From: RGIG3178 sp942492795
GTDB lineage: Bacteria; Bacillota; Clostridia; Christensenellales; QAND01
NCBI GenBank assembly: GCA_942492795.1
Contig: OW818639.1
Location: 1,922,001 to 1,986,000 of the forward strand
Length of the DNA: 64,000 nt
Direction: 5' to 3'
Part shown: positions 50,230 to 58,589 of the stretch, piece by piece
Layout: each line of letters opens with the position of its first letter
How positions within the stretch are numbered: the first letter of the stretch is position 1
Position numbers and translations under genes: made by a program
Notes under the pieces: model-generated
Database searches by the model: none
Told to the model about the DNA's origin: nothing
Seen by the model: only the letters and a program-made list of their open reading frames with translations

Positions 50230-50645
50230 TGCGGTTCATCCTGCGGCGCGCGAACGACGCCGCCGAGTACGCCGTTTACAAACGATCCCGATTTATCACC
50301 GCCGTATTTCTTGGCCAAGCGAACCGCTTCGTTGATAACGACGGATTGAGGCACCTTATCCCCGTACGATAATTCGTAAATTGCAAGCCGCAGAATGGCA
50401 AGGTCGACACGGGCAATACGCGAAACTTTCCAACCGTTGGCCATGTGTTCGATGCATTTGTCAATCTCCTGGCTTTTGGTAGCATATCCCGATACAATCG
50501 TTGCTATGTAGCTATGATCTTCGGCATCGATCACTCCCGGTTCAACTTCCAGATCCAACGCAAACTCCTCCAGGCCAATGGTACCGCCCATGTCCTGTGC
50601 ATAGAGTATTCGCATCGCAACATCCCTTGCGTTTTTTCGAGACAT
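50226..50645 (-). CDS. nusB: Transcription antitermination factor NusB
   Basis: A 139-residue helical protein that with NusE binds boxA RNA in rRNA antitermination. It starts MSRKNARDVAMRILYAQDMG, with the expected Arg/Ala-rich helix. The C-terminal part has LAILRLAIYELSYGDKVPQSVVINEAVRLAKKYGGDKSGSFVNGVLG in pieces, the NusB signature. It overlaps the tsaD-like gene downstream and follows DUF2273 by 8 bases. Confidence 0.95.
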   Translation of the reverse strand: MSRKNARDVAMRILYAQDMGGTIGLEEFALDLEVEPGVIDAEDHSYIATIVSGYATKSQEIDKCIEHMANGWKVSRIARVDLAILRLAIYELSYGDKVPQSVVINEAVRLAKKYGGDKSGSFVNGVLGGVVRAPQDEPQ

Positions 50646-50653
50646 ATGTTTCC

Positions 50654-50878
50654 CTACTCCCTGTTATCCGGGAAGAGATTGGAAATAGTGCGCATGAAGC
50701 GTTCCCAATTTTCTCGTTTTGATCCAAAATAAACGCCGACAAGCACAAAAGCTGCAAGAAACAGCGTTTTAAAAAAACCCATTTCAAACAGCATGATAAA
50801 CAGTCCAAGGCCTATCAAGCCGCCGATGATGGCACCCCGGTATTTTGTAAAAAAGTCACTGATTTTCTTTTCATCCAT
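50654..50878 (-). CDS. DUF2273 small membrane protein
   Basis: A 74-residue protein with two hydrophobic helices (about residues 16-33 and 36-52), the first with the Gly-rich pattern YRGAIIGGLIGLGLFI that marks DUF2273. ATG at 50878 follows GAGGG. It overlaps amaP by 8 bases. DUF2273 proteins accompany AmaP and Asp23 in many Firmicutes and are thought to belong to the same envelope-stress complex; that role is inferred. Confidence 0.85.
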   Translation of the reverse strand: MDEKKISDFFTKYRGAIIGGLIGLGLFIMLFEMGFFKTLFLAAFVLVGVYFGSKRENWERFMRTISNLFPDNRE

Positions 50879-51509
50879 TGATCGGTCCCTCACTCGCTTT
50901 TACCGATTCCGATGCATCCTGACTTGGTTTGCCCAAGACATTCGGCTTCATCGATCCTGCTGCGCCGCCTGCGCCGCTTTGGGAAATATCCGCTTTTTCC
51001 ACCAATATCTGCACCTTGGCGTTGGTGATACCGCAAGTATCCTTCAACATCTTAACGATGTTCTGCTGGATCGTTTCCACGATGCCCGGAATATACTGTT
51101 CGCCTTTGCTGTGGGCTTTGATTGCGACAGACAACCCCTGGTTCGTCGATTGTACGGTACAACTGGCAAGCTCTATACGAGAGTCTTTCTTTGCCACCTG
51201 TTCACACATCTGCCGGATGGCTTCAACAGAAATCCGTACATCGCCCGCCTGGTTGATGGCGATTCCCTCTTGCAATAAAACCTGTTTTGACCCGACCCGA
51301 ACAAACATCAGCTTCGCAAATCCCAAAAATAGCAACAGAAGCAATGCCGAAACGCCGATGCGATAATACCATGCATCTGCGATATCGTAGAGCACCTGTA
51401 CAAGACCCTGCAACGGAAGCAGGTTCCATATGATGGCAAACAGATACCCACACACCGCAATACATAAAAGCATTGCGACTATCAACAACACCCTATCACC
51501 TAAACGCAT
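50871..51509 (-). CDS. amaP: Alkaline shock response membrane anchor protein AmaP
   Basis: A 212-residue protein with two N-terminal transmembrane helices (about 8-32 and 50-68), then an Asp23-like soluble domain (about 75-170, with GDVRISVEAIRQMCEQVA and KAHSKGEQYIPGIVETIQQNI in pieces) and a Gly/Ser-rich tail. AmaP tethers Asp23 to the membrane in Staphylococcus. Its upstream neighbour asp23 is separated by a hairpin, so the two may be expressed at different levels. Confidence 0.88.
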   Translation of the reverse strand: MRLGDRVLLIVAMLLCIAVCGYLFAIIWNLLPLQGLVQVLYDIADAWYYRIGVSALLLLLFLGFAKLMFVRVGSKQVLLQEGIAINQAGDVRISVEAIRQMCEQVAKKDSRIELASCTVQSTNQGLSVAIKAHSKGEQYIPGIVETIQQNIVKMLKDTCGITNAKVQILVEKADISQSGAGGAAGSMKPNVLGKPSQDASESVKASEGPING

Positions 51510-51550
51510 TCATAAGACCTCTTTCCTGCTTGTCCATACGCCGGTTGCAA

Positions 51551-51571
51551 AATACCCTCCCTGTGGGAGGG
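51551..51571 (-). terminator. Hairpin (weak terminator or attenuator) between asp23 and amaP
   Basis: CCCTCCC (51555-51561) pairs with GGGAGGG (51565-51571) with a 3-base loop, followed by TATTTTGC on the minus strand. The short, broken T-run suggests partial termination. Confidence 0.6.
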
Positions 51572-51582
51572 CATTTGTATGA

Positions 51583-52038
51583 TTATCGAACTCTGGCTGG
51601 CGGTTGTTCTTCCGGTTTGTTTTCGATCTGAGGAAGCTGCGGTTGTACCTCGATTTCTTTTCTGTCTATCTCGACACCCTGTACATGCACATTTACTTCC
51701 ACGACGCGAAGACCTGTCATCAGCTCAACAGAGTTCTTAACGCTTTGTTGAATGCTCTGGCATACTTCATGTATCTTGCTGCCATATTTTATAACCAAAT
51801 TTAAATCTATGGCACATTCTTCCGATCCGACTTCAACCTTTACGCCTTTTGTGAGATTCCTTCTGCCCAACAGCTCCGCTACTCCGGCGGTAAATCCGCC
51901 GCTCATGCCTGCAACGCCCGGGATCTCAACTGTCGCCAAAGCAGCAATTGTTGCTATAACATCGTTGTTGAACGTTATTTTCCCCGCCTTTTCGGCTTTG
52001 ACCTCAACTTCTTGAATTCTATCGTCAGCCATTCGCAT
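51583..52038 (-). CDS. asp23: Asp23/Gls24 family envelope stress response protein
   Basis: A 151-residue cytoplasmic Asp23 protein. The core reads GKITFNNDVIATIAALATVEIPGVAGMSG in pieces, then GVKVEVGSEECAIDLNLVIKYGSKIHEV and VNVHVQGVEI. The C-terminal tail is Pro/Gln/Glu-rich. ATG at 52038 follows GGAGG by 5 bases (a second Met is two codons on). A strong promoter lies just upstream, so asp23-amaP-DUF2273-nusB-tsaD-like-xseA-xseB-ispA may be one transcript. Confidence 0.93.
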   Translation of the reverse strand: MRMADDRIQEVEVKAEKAGKITFNNDVIATIAALATVEIPGVAGMSGGFTAGVAELLGRRNLTKGVKVEVGSEECAIDLNLVIKYGSKIHEVCQSIQQSVKNSVELMTGLRVVEVNVHVQGVEIDRKEIEVQPQLPQIENKPEEQPPARVR

Positions 52039-52064
52039 AAACACCTCCACTGTAATGTAAACAC

Positions 52065-52093
52065 ATTATAGCAGATTCAAAATCGATGTACAA
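52065..52093 (-). promoter_or_regulatory. Sigma-A promoter of asp23
   Basis: On the minus strand, TTGTAC (52088-52093), 17 bases, then TATAAT (52065-52070), 27 bases before the start codon. Confidence 0.8.
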
Positions 52094-52276
52094 CTTTCTT
52101 GAAATAGCCCTGCCTTTTGCCAACAAGCGCGCAAGATGCCTGCAGCCGTATTTCTGAACCACATTTAATGCATATGAATTGTGTTTTAAACGTTATCGTG
52201 TTGCCCATAAAGCTGCACGATCAATGTCGTCTTTTTACCCTCCATGCTTCCATCGGGGTTATGCTTGAGCAGGTTG

Positions 52277-52780
52277 TTAGTTTTTCGGCATTATCTTGAT
52301 GTTATTGCTCGACTCTCCTGTTTCCTTGCGGACGATATCGAAAATCTTAGCAGCTTGAACGGAAGTGAGCGCTGCCGTGTTTTCAATGACGACATTGACG
52401 GAACCTTTTTTGATCGTTACGACGCAATCCGCAAATCCGAGAGATTTAATGAGTCCTTCCACGGTTGTTTCCTGCTCAATGGACGTTGCCAATGCAAGCT
52501 TTTGCTCCTGCGCCTTTTTCAATGTTGCCGCATCCGTTTTGGTATCCTTGATAACGGAATCGAGATACGCAATCTCCTGTTCGCGGGCTTGTTTGCGTTC
52601 CGCGCGGAATGTCGTATAGAAATTCAGGCTTGTCGACGTTGTTTGATCGCCCTGTACGACCGCGGTCTTTTGCCCGCCAATGCTCTCACTAAAGAGATAA
52701 TTGACAACACCCGTTACACACAACAGCAGTACCAGTCCCGCAAATACCCATTGTTTCTTGCTCAGATGAATCTTTTTCAT
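52277..52780 (-). CDS. spoIIIAH: Stage III sporulation protein AH
   Basis: A 167-residue bitopic protein: one transmembrane helix (about 10-28), then an extracellular YscJ/FliF-like ring domain. SpoIIIAH in the mother cell docks with forespore SpoIIQ to form the feeding-tube channel. The segment AREQEIAYLDSVI followed by TVEGLIKSLGFADCVVTIKKGSVNVVI in pieces is typical of the ring domain. ATG at 52780 follows GAGGTG by 6 bases. It is last of the eight spoIIIA genes. Confidence 0.94.
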   Translation of the reverse strand: MKKIHLSKKQWVFAGLVLLLCVTGVVNYLFSESIGGQKTAVVQGDQTTSTSLNFYTTFRAERKQAREQEIAYLDSVIKDTKTDAATLKKAQEQKLALATSIEQETTVEGLIKSLGFADCVVTIKKGSVNVVIENTAALTSVQAAKIFDIVRKETGESSNNIKIMPKN

Positions 52781-52793
52781 TGCTGCCACCTCT

Positions 52794-53312
52794 CTACGGT
52801 TTCATTTCGAATACTTCAACCTTGCCAGCCGCCACACCCAGCGAAGTCTGGATGGCTTGCGAAAGCATCAGCTTTACGCTCATATTGGATGCCCCTTCGG
52901 CTACGACTACAACGCCTAATATCTTTGGTCTTAATTGTGTCAATACGATGGTGCCATCGCTTCCGGTAGCCGGTTTTTGCGATTGTGTCTGGTTTTGAAC
53001 ACCATTTGAACTGGATACGGTCGTATCGCTGTCATATGCCGGTACCAATTCCGTCGTTGATTCATAGGTGATGAGGACTTTAACTTTCCCTGCACCTTTG
53101 ATAGCGCCGAGAATGGTTTCCAGATCCTGTTGTTCCCGTGCGGCGTCAAAGTCTTTCGTGAGAGTCGGTGTTGCGGGGTTGTTATTCTTTGCAAATACCG
53201 GCCAGCCGATCAGCACGATCAGCGCGATAACGACGATGATGCCCAGCCACTCCAGCTTTTTTTTATCCGTAATTCCTTTGAATAACGAAATACCTTTGCC
53301 CGAATTGCCCAT
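52794..53312 (-). CDS. spoIIIAG: Stage III sporulation protein AG
   Basis: A 172-residue protein with one transmembrane helix (about 22-42) and a ring-building domain interrupted by a low-complexity Ser/Gln/Thr loop (about 98-115), where SpoIIIAG forms its extra beta-triangle. Conserved parts are LETILGAIKGAGKVKVLITYEST in pieces and ILGVVVVAEGASNMSVKLMLSQAIQTSLGV in pieces. It forms a large ring in the intermembrane space. Confidence 0.94.
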   Translation of the reverse strand: MGNSGKGISLFKGITDKKKLEWLGIIVVIALIVLIGWPVFAKNNNPATPTLTKDFDAAREQQDLETILGAIKGAGKVKVLITYESTTELVPAYDSDTTVSSSNGVQNQTQSQKPATGSDGTIVLTQLRPKILGVVVVAEGASNMSVKLMLSQAIQTSLGVAAGKVEVFEMKP

Positions 53313-53352
53313 GGCTACCTCCTTTTTTCATTGTATGGGACGCATTGTGCGT

Positions 53353-53529
53353 CTATGCATATCCTTTAATCAACATCAGAATGGGTTTTAACAATGCCAC
53401 AACCACACTAAGGGAAAGTGCGACGCGGCCAAAGCGTTTGATGTTGCCACTTGGCAGCAGCATTTCAAACAACGCGGACAATATGCTGATTGCGGCTACC
53501 TGCATCGCCCATTGGTATACGATCTGCAT
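53353..53529 (-). CDS. spoIIIAF: Minimal SpoIIIAF (58 residues)
   Basis: A 58-residue protein between spoIIIAE and spoIIIAG, the invariable position of SpoIIIAF. It is nearly all membrane: two hydrophobic helices joined by MLLPSGNIKRFGRVAL, which matches the N-terminal hallmark of SpoIIIAF (LLP then a basic R-x-x-x-L helix). SpoIIIAF is normally about 200 residues with a ring-like soluble domain after the helices; here a TAG ends the frame right after LMLIKGYA. ATG at 53529 follows GAGGTG by 5 bases. No remnant of the soluble domain was seen in the 40 bases to spoIIIAG. Truncation is real in this sequence. Confidence 0.75.
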   Translation of the reverse strand: MQIVYQWAMQVAAISILSALFEMLLPSGNIKRFGRVALSLSVVVALLKPILMLIKGYA

Positions 53530-53533
53530 GCTA

Positions 53534-54721
53534 TCACCTCAGCATCATGTTGATATTTCCGGCCCGAATGACCAATGTCAGCAAGATAAACATCATGGTA
53601 CCGGCCGCCAATACCGCGATGCTCAACAACGTGAAGATCCGCGCCATTCCGTCAAGACAATCCGGCAGACGTTTTTCTCCGAACGGTTCTATGATCGCGG
53701 CTGCAACGCGAAAGGAGATCGCGATGGCGGCCATCTGGATGACGGGCTCCAGAATCGACGCAGCAAGCAGGATAAGGCCCATAATTCCGATTCCCTGTTT
53801 TACAAGCATCGAACAACCGACAAGCGTATCCACCGTATCCGATACCAATCCGCCTACGATGGGAACGAATTTATCGATGGCGTACTTGGCGGTACGGATG
53901 GATACTCCGTCAAACGTTGCGCCGGCAAGTCCCTGCATCGCTGTAACACCCAGAAAAACAACAAACACAACCGCCGTCATCCATTGTGCACATTTGATGA
54001 CCAACGCAGTCGCATTTTTTATCTGAATGCGCGAACTGATGTGTTCTACGATCGTTAATACCCCGCCTACAAGGATAGCCGGCATGGAAATATTCTTGAT
54101 CAGCGTTAAAATGCTGCCGGTCAGGATCGTCATGGCGGGTTGGAATACGCCGACGCTTGCCGTGCTGCCAAGAGCCGTCAACAGTGTCAGCAATACCGGA
54201 AAAACCGATTGCATCACCCCTGTCAGCTTTGAGATGGCGGCTATGCCGATGGCAAATACATTGGCCAAGGTCCGGCCTGCCAGCATTACCGCCAGCAGAT
54301 ACCCGATGAATTGGCAAAGTTCGGCGACTTCGCCGCTTAAAACCGTTGGACCTACAGCACCCAAGAGCGCCATGATGACGGCAATGGCGAGAAACTGCAG
54401 AACAAGCAGAAGATTTCCACGCATGGCATCCATAAACCTTGAAAAGAGCGCCTTGAGGATATCCCATGCATTGTATGTGCTGATGCCCCTGCTGATATTG
54501 GAAAGTATCGTTCCGATATCCTCATGCCCAAAAATGTCCTGCGCAAGTTCGCTATCCCCGAGTGAACTGCTCAGATGATCCAAGTCAAGTCCCTGCACGA
54601 TCTTGTTCAATGTCGCATCGAACGGATCATCTTTGTTTTCCAATGATGCGGATGCAAAGGATGTGCCAAACGGTGTTGTCAGCAACACAATCGCCACTAT
54701 GAAGATCAGGTATTTCTTCAT
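53534..54721 (-). CDS. spoIIIAE: Stage III sporulation protein AE
   Basis: A 395-residue polytopic membrane protein with an N-terminal signal-like helix (KKYLIFIVAIVLLTTPFG), a soluble helical segment (about 30-95) and about seven to eight transmembrane helices. Conserved patches include GGVLTIVEHIS and IRTAKYAIDKFVPIVGGLVSDTVDT in pieces, the family signature. ATG at 54721 follows AGGGAG by 6 bases. It is probably the central membrane platform of the SpoIIIA machine, comparable to export-apparatus proteins (inference). Confidence 0.95.
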   Translation of the reverse strand: MKKYLIFIVAIVLLTTPFGTSFASASLENKDDPFDATLNKIVQGLDLDHLSSSLGDSELAQDIFGHEDIGTILSNISRGISTYNAWDILKALFSRFMDAMRGNLLLVLQFLAIAVIMALLGAVGPTVLSGEVAELCQFIGYLLAVMLAGRTLANVFAIGIAAISKLTGVMQSVFPVLLTLLTALGSTASVGVFQPAMTILTGSILTLIKNISMPAILVGGVLTIVEHISSRIQIKNATALVIKCAQWMTAVVFVVFLGVTAMQGLAGATFDGVSIRTAKYAIDKFVPIVGGLVSDTVDTLVGCSMLVKQGIGIMGLILLAASILEPVIQMAAIAISFRVAAAIIEPFGEKRLPDCLDGMARIFTLLSIAVLAAGTMMFILLTLVIRAGNINMMLR

Positions 54722-54731
54722 TCGCATCTCC

Positions 54732-55112
54732 CTACGGCAGAACGGTGGTAAGCATTTGCAGAAGATCCATGACAACCGGTGCACATATTCCGAGAATAAG
54801 AATTTTTGCACCCATCTCTATCTTGGATGCGATTCCGCCTTCTCCGGCGTCCTTGCAGGTTTGAACCGCAAACTCGGCAATATACGCGATGCCCGTAACA
54901 CGCAGCATCGTCGAGAACAGGGCGTTGTCCACCGCAAATTTGTTGCTGATCTGTTGGAGATAACCAACCGTACCCAACGCCACATCGATGACGGACAACA
55001 GGATGATGACGCCGGTTGCCATCGCGCAGATCAAAGCGATCTCCGGTCGATATGGTCTGAGCAGCATCGTCAGAATGCCGCCGATAATGCCGATCGCCAC
55101 TATCTGTATCAT
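54732..55112 (-). CDS. spoIIIAD: Stage III sporulation protein AD
   Basis: A 126-residue membrane protein with four helices. Signature: LLRPYRPEIALICAMATGVIILL in pieces near the start, then LRVTGIAYIAEFAVQTCKDAGEGGIASKIEMGAK in pieces. It lies 10 bases before spoIIIAE and 2 bases after spoIIIAC. Confidence 0.95.
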   Translation of the reverse strand: MIQIVAIGIIGGILTMLLRPYRPEIALICAMATGVIILLSVIDVALGTVGYLQQISNKFAVDNALFSTMLRVTGIAYIAEFAVQTCKDAGEGGIASKIEMGAKILILGICAPVVMDLLQMLTTVLP

Positions 55113-55114
55113 GG

Positions 55115-55312
55115 CTAATACAGGTTGAATATTCGTTTGACATTGTCAAACAATCCGCTGATGACGTTGATAACCATGAACAACACAATGACAAGACCTG
55201 CTATGGTAACCATCGTTGCCATATCATCCCTGCCTGCCTTGGCCAGCAGCTGATTGAGTACCGCTACAATGATACCGATCGCTGCGATTCGAAACACCAA
55301 ATCCACGCTCAT
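55115..55312 (-). CDS. spoIIIAC: Stage III sporulation protein AC
   Basis: A 65-residue protein with two transmembrane helices separated by the short polar loop LLAKAGRDDMATMV, the SpoIIIAC hallmark, ending in SGLFDNVKRIFNLY. SpoIIIAC and AD are FliP/FliQ-like small subunits by proposal. It follows spoIIIAB by 15 bases. Confidence 0.95.
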   Translation of the reverse strand: MSVDLVFRIAAIGIIVAVLNQLLAKAGRDDMATMVTIAGLVIVLFMVINVISGLFDNVKRIFNLY

Positions 55313-55327
55313 GCCTTCCGACCCCTT

Positions 55328-55846
55328 TTACCAGAATAGTACGACCAACATCAATCCGAACAGCACACCCGAAGCACGATACAACCGTGCATGGGATTGG
55401 AACCGTTGCTGTGCTGCGGAAATCTCATCATTTAGGTAAGCATCCATAAAGGCAAATGCAGCTTTTTGCGTATTGCTGTCCGATCCGATGCGCTCGGCAA
55501 AGGACAGCAGAGCCTGCCTGTCTTTTTGCTGCAGGCATCCGAAGATAGGATCGAACTTTGTGATCTCGCGAAGTGATCTTTCCATGGCAACGGGCATGTC
55601 ACAGCCTTTTTGAACGAGCTCGCCCAGTGCAACAAACAACGTCTTTGCGTGGGATGATACCAACGCCTGTGATTGTTGGAAGGCTGTTTGCAGCGGATCG
55701 GTGAAAAACGCTATGCGCGTTTGCAAGGTTTTCCAGGAAGATCTGAGTTCCTGCAACAGCTCGATGCGACGCCGCATTTCATTCGCGAACAAAAAACCGT
55801 AACCGGCACATCCCAACAAAAGGACAACGAGAAACAGCCATTTCAT
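55328..55846 (-). CDS. spoIIIAB: Stage III sporulation protein AB
   Basis: A 172-residue protein resembling type II secretion GspF halves: an N-terminal transmembrane helix (2-20), a helical cytoplasmic part with RRRIELLQELRSSWKTLQTRIAFF in pieces, and a C-terminal helix (LYRASGVLFGLMLVVLFW). ATG at 55846 overlaps spoIIIAA by 4 bases; a GTG 6 codons earlier is possible. Confidence 0.93.
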   Translation of the reverse strand: MKWLFLVVLLLGCAGYGFLFANEMRRRIELLQELRSSWKTLQTRIAFFTDPLQTAFQQSQALVSSHAKTLFVALGELVQKGCDMPVAMERSLREITKFDPIFGCLQQKDRQALLSFAERIGSDSNTQKAAFAFMDAYLNDEISAAQQRFQSHARLYRASGVLFGLMLVVLFW

Positions 55847-56808
55847 GATACTTTTCTCACCCAAATAAGATTTTGGCTGCCATCCATCACCGCAACTATC
55901 TGTCCGGGCTTTCCTCCGAGTATGACGATGCGTTCAAATGCCTGGTGATGCAAAAGCTGTGCCAAGCCCTCACGGCGGTACAGGTCGGCTTCATCGTTTC
56001 CATGAGCGGAAGCAATGACTTTGACACCTGCATAGCTCGCTTCCAGCACCGCCTGCGCATCCGCTGCGTCTCCCAGCTCGTCGGTCACAATCACATGGGG
56101 GGAAAGCGTTCGCAGCGCCATGGCCATACCTTTGGCCTTGGGACAACCATCCAGGATATCCGTACGAAGGCCTATGTCCAGCTGCGCCACACCGCAAACG
56201 CTTCCCCCCAATTCCGAACGTTCATCCACAATGCATACCTTTTGACCGCTCGTTCCAAAAACACCATCGGATATCTGTCGCGCTATATCCCGAAGCAATG
56301 TCGTCTTGCCCATCATCGGCGGAGAGATGATAAGCGTCGAATAGACGGTTTCTTTTTCCGTTATCCAGGGCATCAGCCAATCGGCGCAGCCTATCATCTG
56401 CCGCATCAGCCGGATGCATAGCCCCGAACAGTACGGAATGGAAACAATGTCGCCGTCCTTCGCATTTATTTGCCCGGATAGACCGATCCGATATCCGCCG
56501 CGCACCGTCAGATACCCCTGGCGCAGTTCCTGTTCGTAAGCATAGATCGAATGCTGACAGGCTCTTTGCAGCGTTGTTTGGATGTCCTGCTCCGAAAGTA
56601 TCAAAGGCCAGCGCGGAGAGCGGCTCAATCTGCCTTCAGCGTCCAGATACCAATCTTCGCTGCCCGTTTGCACCATCAACGGTCTTCGTGCCCGCAGCCG
56701 CAGTTCATCCATACTTTCCAGAATCTTTTTGTCCATCAGCTGGAGCGAACGGCAAACCGGGTCCGTCAATATCTCTTTGAGGTCTTCGATCCATTGGCTC
56801 CCTTTCAT
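55843..56808 (-). CDS. spoIIIAA: Stage III sporulation protein AA (ATPase)
   Basis: A 321-residue secretion-type ATPase. Walker A is SPPMMGKTTLLRDIA (near residue 160-175), Walker B is HVIVTDELGD, and the region between has KVCIVDERSELGG. The N-terminal part has DELRLRARRPLMV and YAYEQELRQGYLTVRGGYRIGL in pieces. It powers the channel linking mother cell and forespore. ATG at 56808 (MKGSQWIEDL) has GGTGAT 6 bases upstream; 32 codons further upstream in frame cover the promoter. A sigma-E-type promoter precedes it. Confidence 0.95.
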   Translation of the reverse strand: MKGSQWIEDLKEILTDPVCRSLQLMDKKILESMDELRLRARRPLMVQTGSEDWYLDAEGRLSRSPRWPLILSEQDIQTTLQRACQHSIYAYEQELRQGYLTVRGGYRIGLSGQINAKDGDIVSIPYCSGLCIRLMRQMIGCADWLMPWITEKETVYSTLIISPPMMGKTTLLRDIARQISDGVFGTSGQKVCIVDERSELGGSVCGVAQLDIGLRTDILDGCPKAKGMAMALRTLSPHVIVTDELGDAADAQAVLEASYAGVKVIASAHGNDEADLYRREGLAQLLHHQAFERIVILGGKPGQIVAVMDGSQNLIWVRKVS

Positions 56809-56830
56809 ATGTATCACCGCCTTTGTGATC

Positions 56831-56859
56831 AATATATGAAAGTGTGTTGTGTAATATCC
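56831..56859 (-). promoter_or_regulatory. Candidate sigma-E promoter of the spoIIIA operon
   Basis: On the minus strand, GGATATT (56853-56859), 14 bases, then CATATATT (56831-56838). Against the sigma-E consensus (KMATATT, 14-15, CATACAHT) the -10 has one mismatch. Confidence 0.65.
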
Positions 56860-56883
56860 CAATCTTGTCCCAACGAGTTCCAT

Positions 56884-56911
56884 GAAAAAAGGACCGGCAT
56901 ACATCCGGTCC
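56884..56911 (-). terminator. Terminator after efp
   Basis: GGACCGG (56891-56897) pairs with CCGGTCC (56905-56911), 7-base loop, then six or more T on the minus strand. It separates efp from the spoIIIA promoter. Confidence 0.92.
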
Positions 56912-56942
56912 CTTCGAATCTTCCTATAGACGGTGCAACGAT

Positions 56943-57500
56943 TTACGCACGCGACATGTATTCACCGATGCGCGTGTCGATGCGGATAACGTCACCCTCG
57001 TTGACAAACAGGGGTACGTTGACCACAGCGCCCGTCTCAAGCGTTGCGGGCTTTGTGGCACCTGTTGCCGTATCTCCCTTGACGCCGGGATCCGTCTGCG
57101 TAACTTTCAGCTCCACAAAGTTTGGCGGCTCAACGGAGAATGGCGCATCCTTAAAGAATTTGACTTCCACGTTGGAATTTTCCTTCATGTACGGTATGGC
57201 ATCTTCAACAATCTCGAAGTTCATCGGAAGTTGTTCAAATGTCTCATTGTCCATAAAATAGTACAGCGTTCCGTCGTTGTACAGATATTCCATCGTTTTG
57301 GATTCCACATGTGCGCGCGGAAATCGCTCTGTCGGGTTGAAGGTACGCTCGAGCACGTTGCCCTGGATGACATTTTTGATCTTGGTACGTACAAAAGCAG
57401 CGCCCTTGCCGGGTTTTACATGTTGAAAATCCACAATGATCCATACTTGTCCGTCAATTTCAATGGTCTGCCCTTTTCGAAATTCTCCTGCTGAAAGCAT
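56943..57500 (-). CDS. efp: Translation elongation factor P
   Basis: A 185-residue EF-P that relieves ribosome stalling at proline runs. The tip loop is VKPGKGAAFVRTK with Lys32, the residue modified in family members (5-aminopentanol in Bacillus). Three beta-barrel domains are complete, ending in VNEGDVIRIDTRIGEYMSR in pieces. It is 18 bases downstream of the Xaa-Pro peptidase gene, a frequent Firmicute pair. Confidence 0.97.
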   Translation of the reverse strand: MLSAGEFRKGQTIEIDGQVWIIVDFQHVKPGKGAAFVRTKIKNVIQGNVLERTFNPTERFPRAHVESKTMEYLYNDGTLYYFMDNETFEQLPMNFEIVEDAIPYMKENSNVEVKFFKDAPFSVEPPNFVELKVTQTDPGVKGDTATGATKPATLETGAVVNVPLFVNEGDVIRIDTRIGEYMSRA

Positions 57501-57518
57501 GCTATTCCTCCATATTGG

Positions 57519-58589
57519 TTAAAGAATGATAAGTTCCTTTGGTGAATGTGTGAAGTTGAATGCTCCGTTTTCGGTGACATGAACGGTATCTTCGATCCGT
57601 ACGCCGAACCTGCCGGGAAGATAAATCCCGGGTTCCACGCTGATGCAAATGCCCGGTTTGAGCACTTCTTCGCATGAAGGGGAGAAGCGCGGTTCTTCAT
57701 GGATCAGCAATCCAAATCCATGTCCCAGCCCGTGTCCGAAGCAATCTGCGTAACCGTTGTCCGCAATAAAACCGCGTGCCACATTATCCACATCTTTGCA
57801 TACCATGCCGGGAGCGACTTTGTCAAGTGCAAGCTGCTGTGCGCGAAGCACAATCTGATAGACTTTTATCATTTCGTCGCTCGGTTGTCCTATTGCCACA
57901 GTCCGCGTCATATCCGAACAATAGCCGTCGATTTTGCAGCCAAAATCCATCGTCAGAAAATCCCCGTTCTGTATTTTCCGGCTTGTCGGCTGCGCGTGCG
58001 GCATGGACGAATTGGGTCCGCCGGCGACGATGGTGTCAAACGAAGGAGATCCGCCGCGTTTCGCCATGAAATAGTTGAGTTCGCTCATGATGTCAATTTC
58101 GCTGACACCTGCACGAAGCTTCGAAAGAATATCCGAAAAGGCCGCGTCCGTTACATCCTGGGATTTTTGGATAAAGGCGATCTCTTCCTCATCCTTAACC
58201 CATCGAAGCCGATCGACCTCTTGCGGTATCGCGATAAATTCGGTGTTTGGCACGGCTGTGTTTATTTCTTCAAGCCAATCCACTGTCACTTTATCGGATT
58301 CGAACCCAACGCGCCTGATGCCATGTTTTTCGCACAGAACCTTTATCTGATCGTATTTTTTGACAAACTGGTTGCAGGTGACAACTTCAAAATCAGGAGC
58401 CTGGATCTGTGCCTGCTCCGTATATCTGAAATCGGTAAACAACACCTGCAATTCCTTTGAGATAAACAGCGTTGCCTCGCTGCCGGAAAACCCCGAAAGA
58501 TAGCGGCGGTTTTCATAGCTTACGATCAGAACGGCATCAAGTCCATGCGCGCTAAACATTTCAAGCAACCGATTGCATCTGTTATTCAT
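57519..58589 (-). CDS. Xaa-Pro peptidase (M24B)
   Basis: A 356-residue pita-bread metallopeptidase. The creatinase-like N-terminal domain covers about 1-125 (VSYENRRYLSGFSGSEA). The metal ligands are Asp in TMDFGCKIDGYCSDMTRT (two), His in HGLGHGFGLLIHE, Glu in SVEPGIYLPG and Glu in RIEDTVHV. It probably removes N-terminal residues before Pro or splits Xaa-Pro dipeptides. ATG at 58589 is favoured, with an alternative ATG two codons upstream; either overlaps the TIM-barrel gene by 8-14 bases. Confidence 0.92.
   Translation of the reverse strand: MNNRCNRLLEMFSAHGLDAVLIVSYENRRYLSGFSGSEATLFISKELQVLFTDFRYTEQAQIQAPDFEVVTCNQFVKKYDQIKVLCEKHGIRRVGFESDKVTVDWLEEINTAVPNTEFIAIPQEVDRLRWVKDEEEIAFIQKSQDVTDAAFSDILSKLRAGVSEIDIMSELNYFMAKRGGSPSFDTIVAGGPNSSMPHAQPTSRKIQNGDFLTMDFGCKIDGYCSDMTRTVAIGQPSDEMIKVYQIVLRAQQLALDKVAPGMVCKDVDNVARGFIADNGYADCFGHGLGHGFGLLIHEEPRFSPSCEEVLKPGICISVEPGIYLPGRFGVRIEDTVHVTENGAFNFTHSPKELIIL

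Noticed and set aside
52077..52208. 43-codon minus-strand frame with a CIKCGS motif between spoIIIAH and asp23
   Set aside because: No ribosome site, only one Cys pair plus a lone Cys, and the asp23 promoter lies at its end. Could be a tiny zinc protein, but support is too thin.
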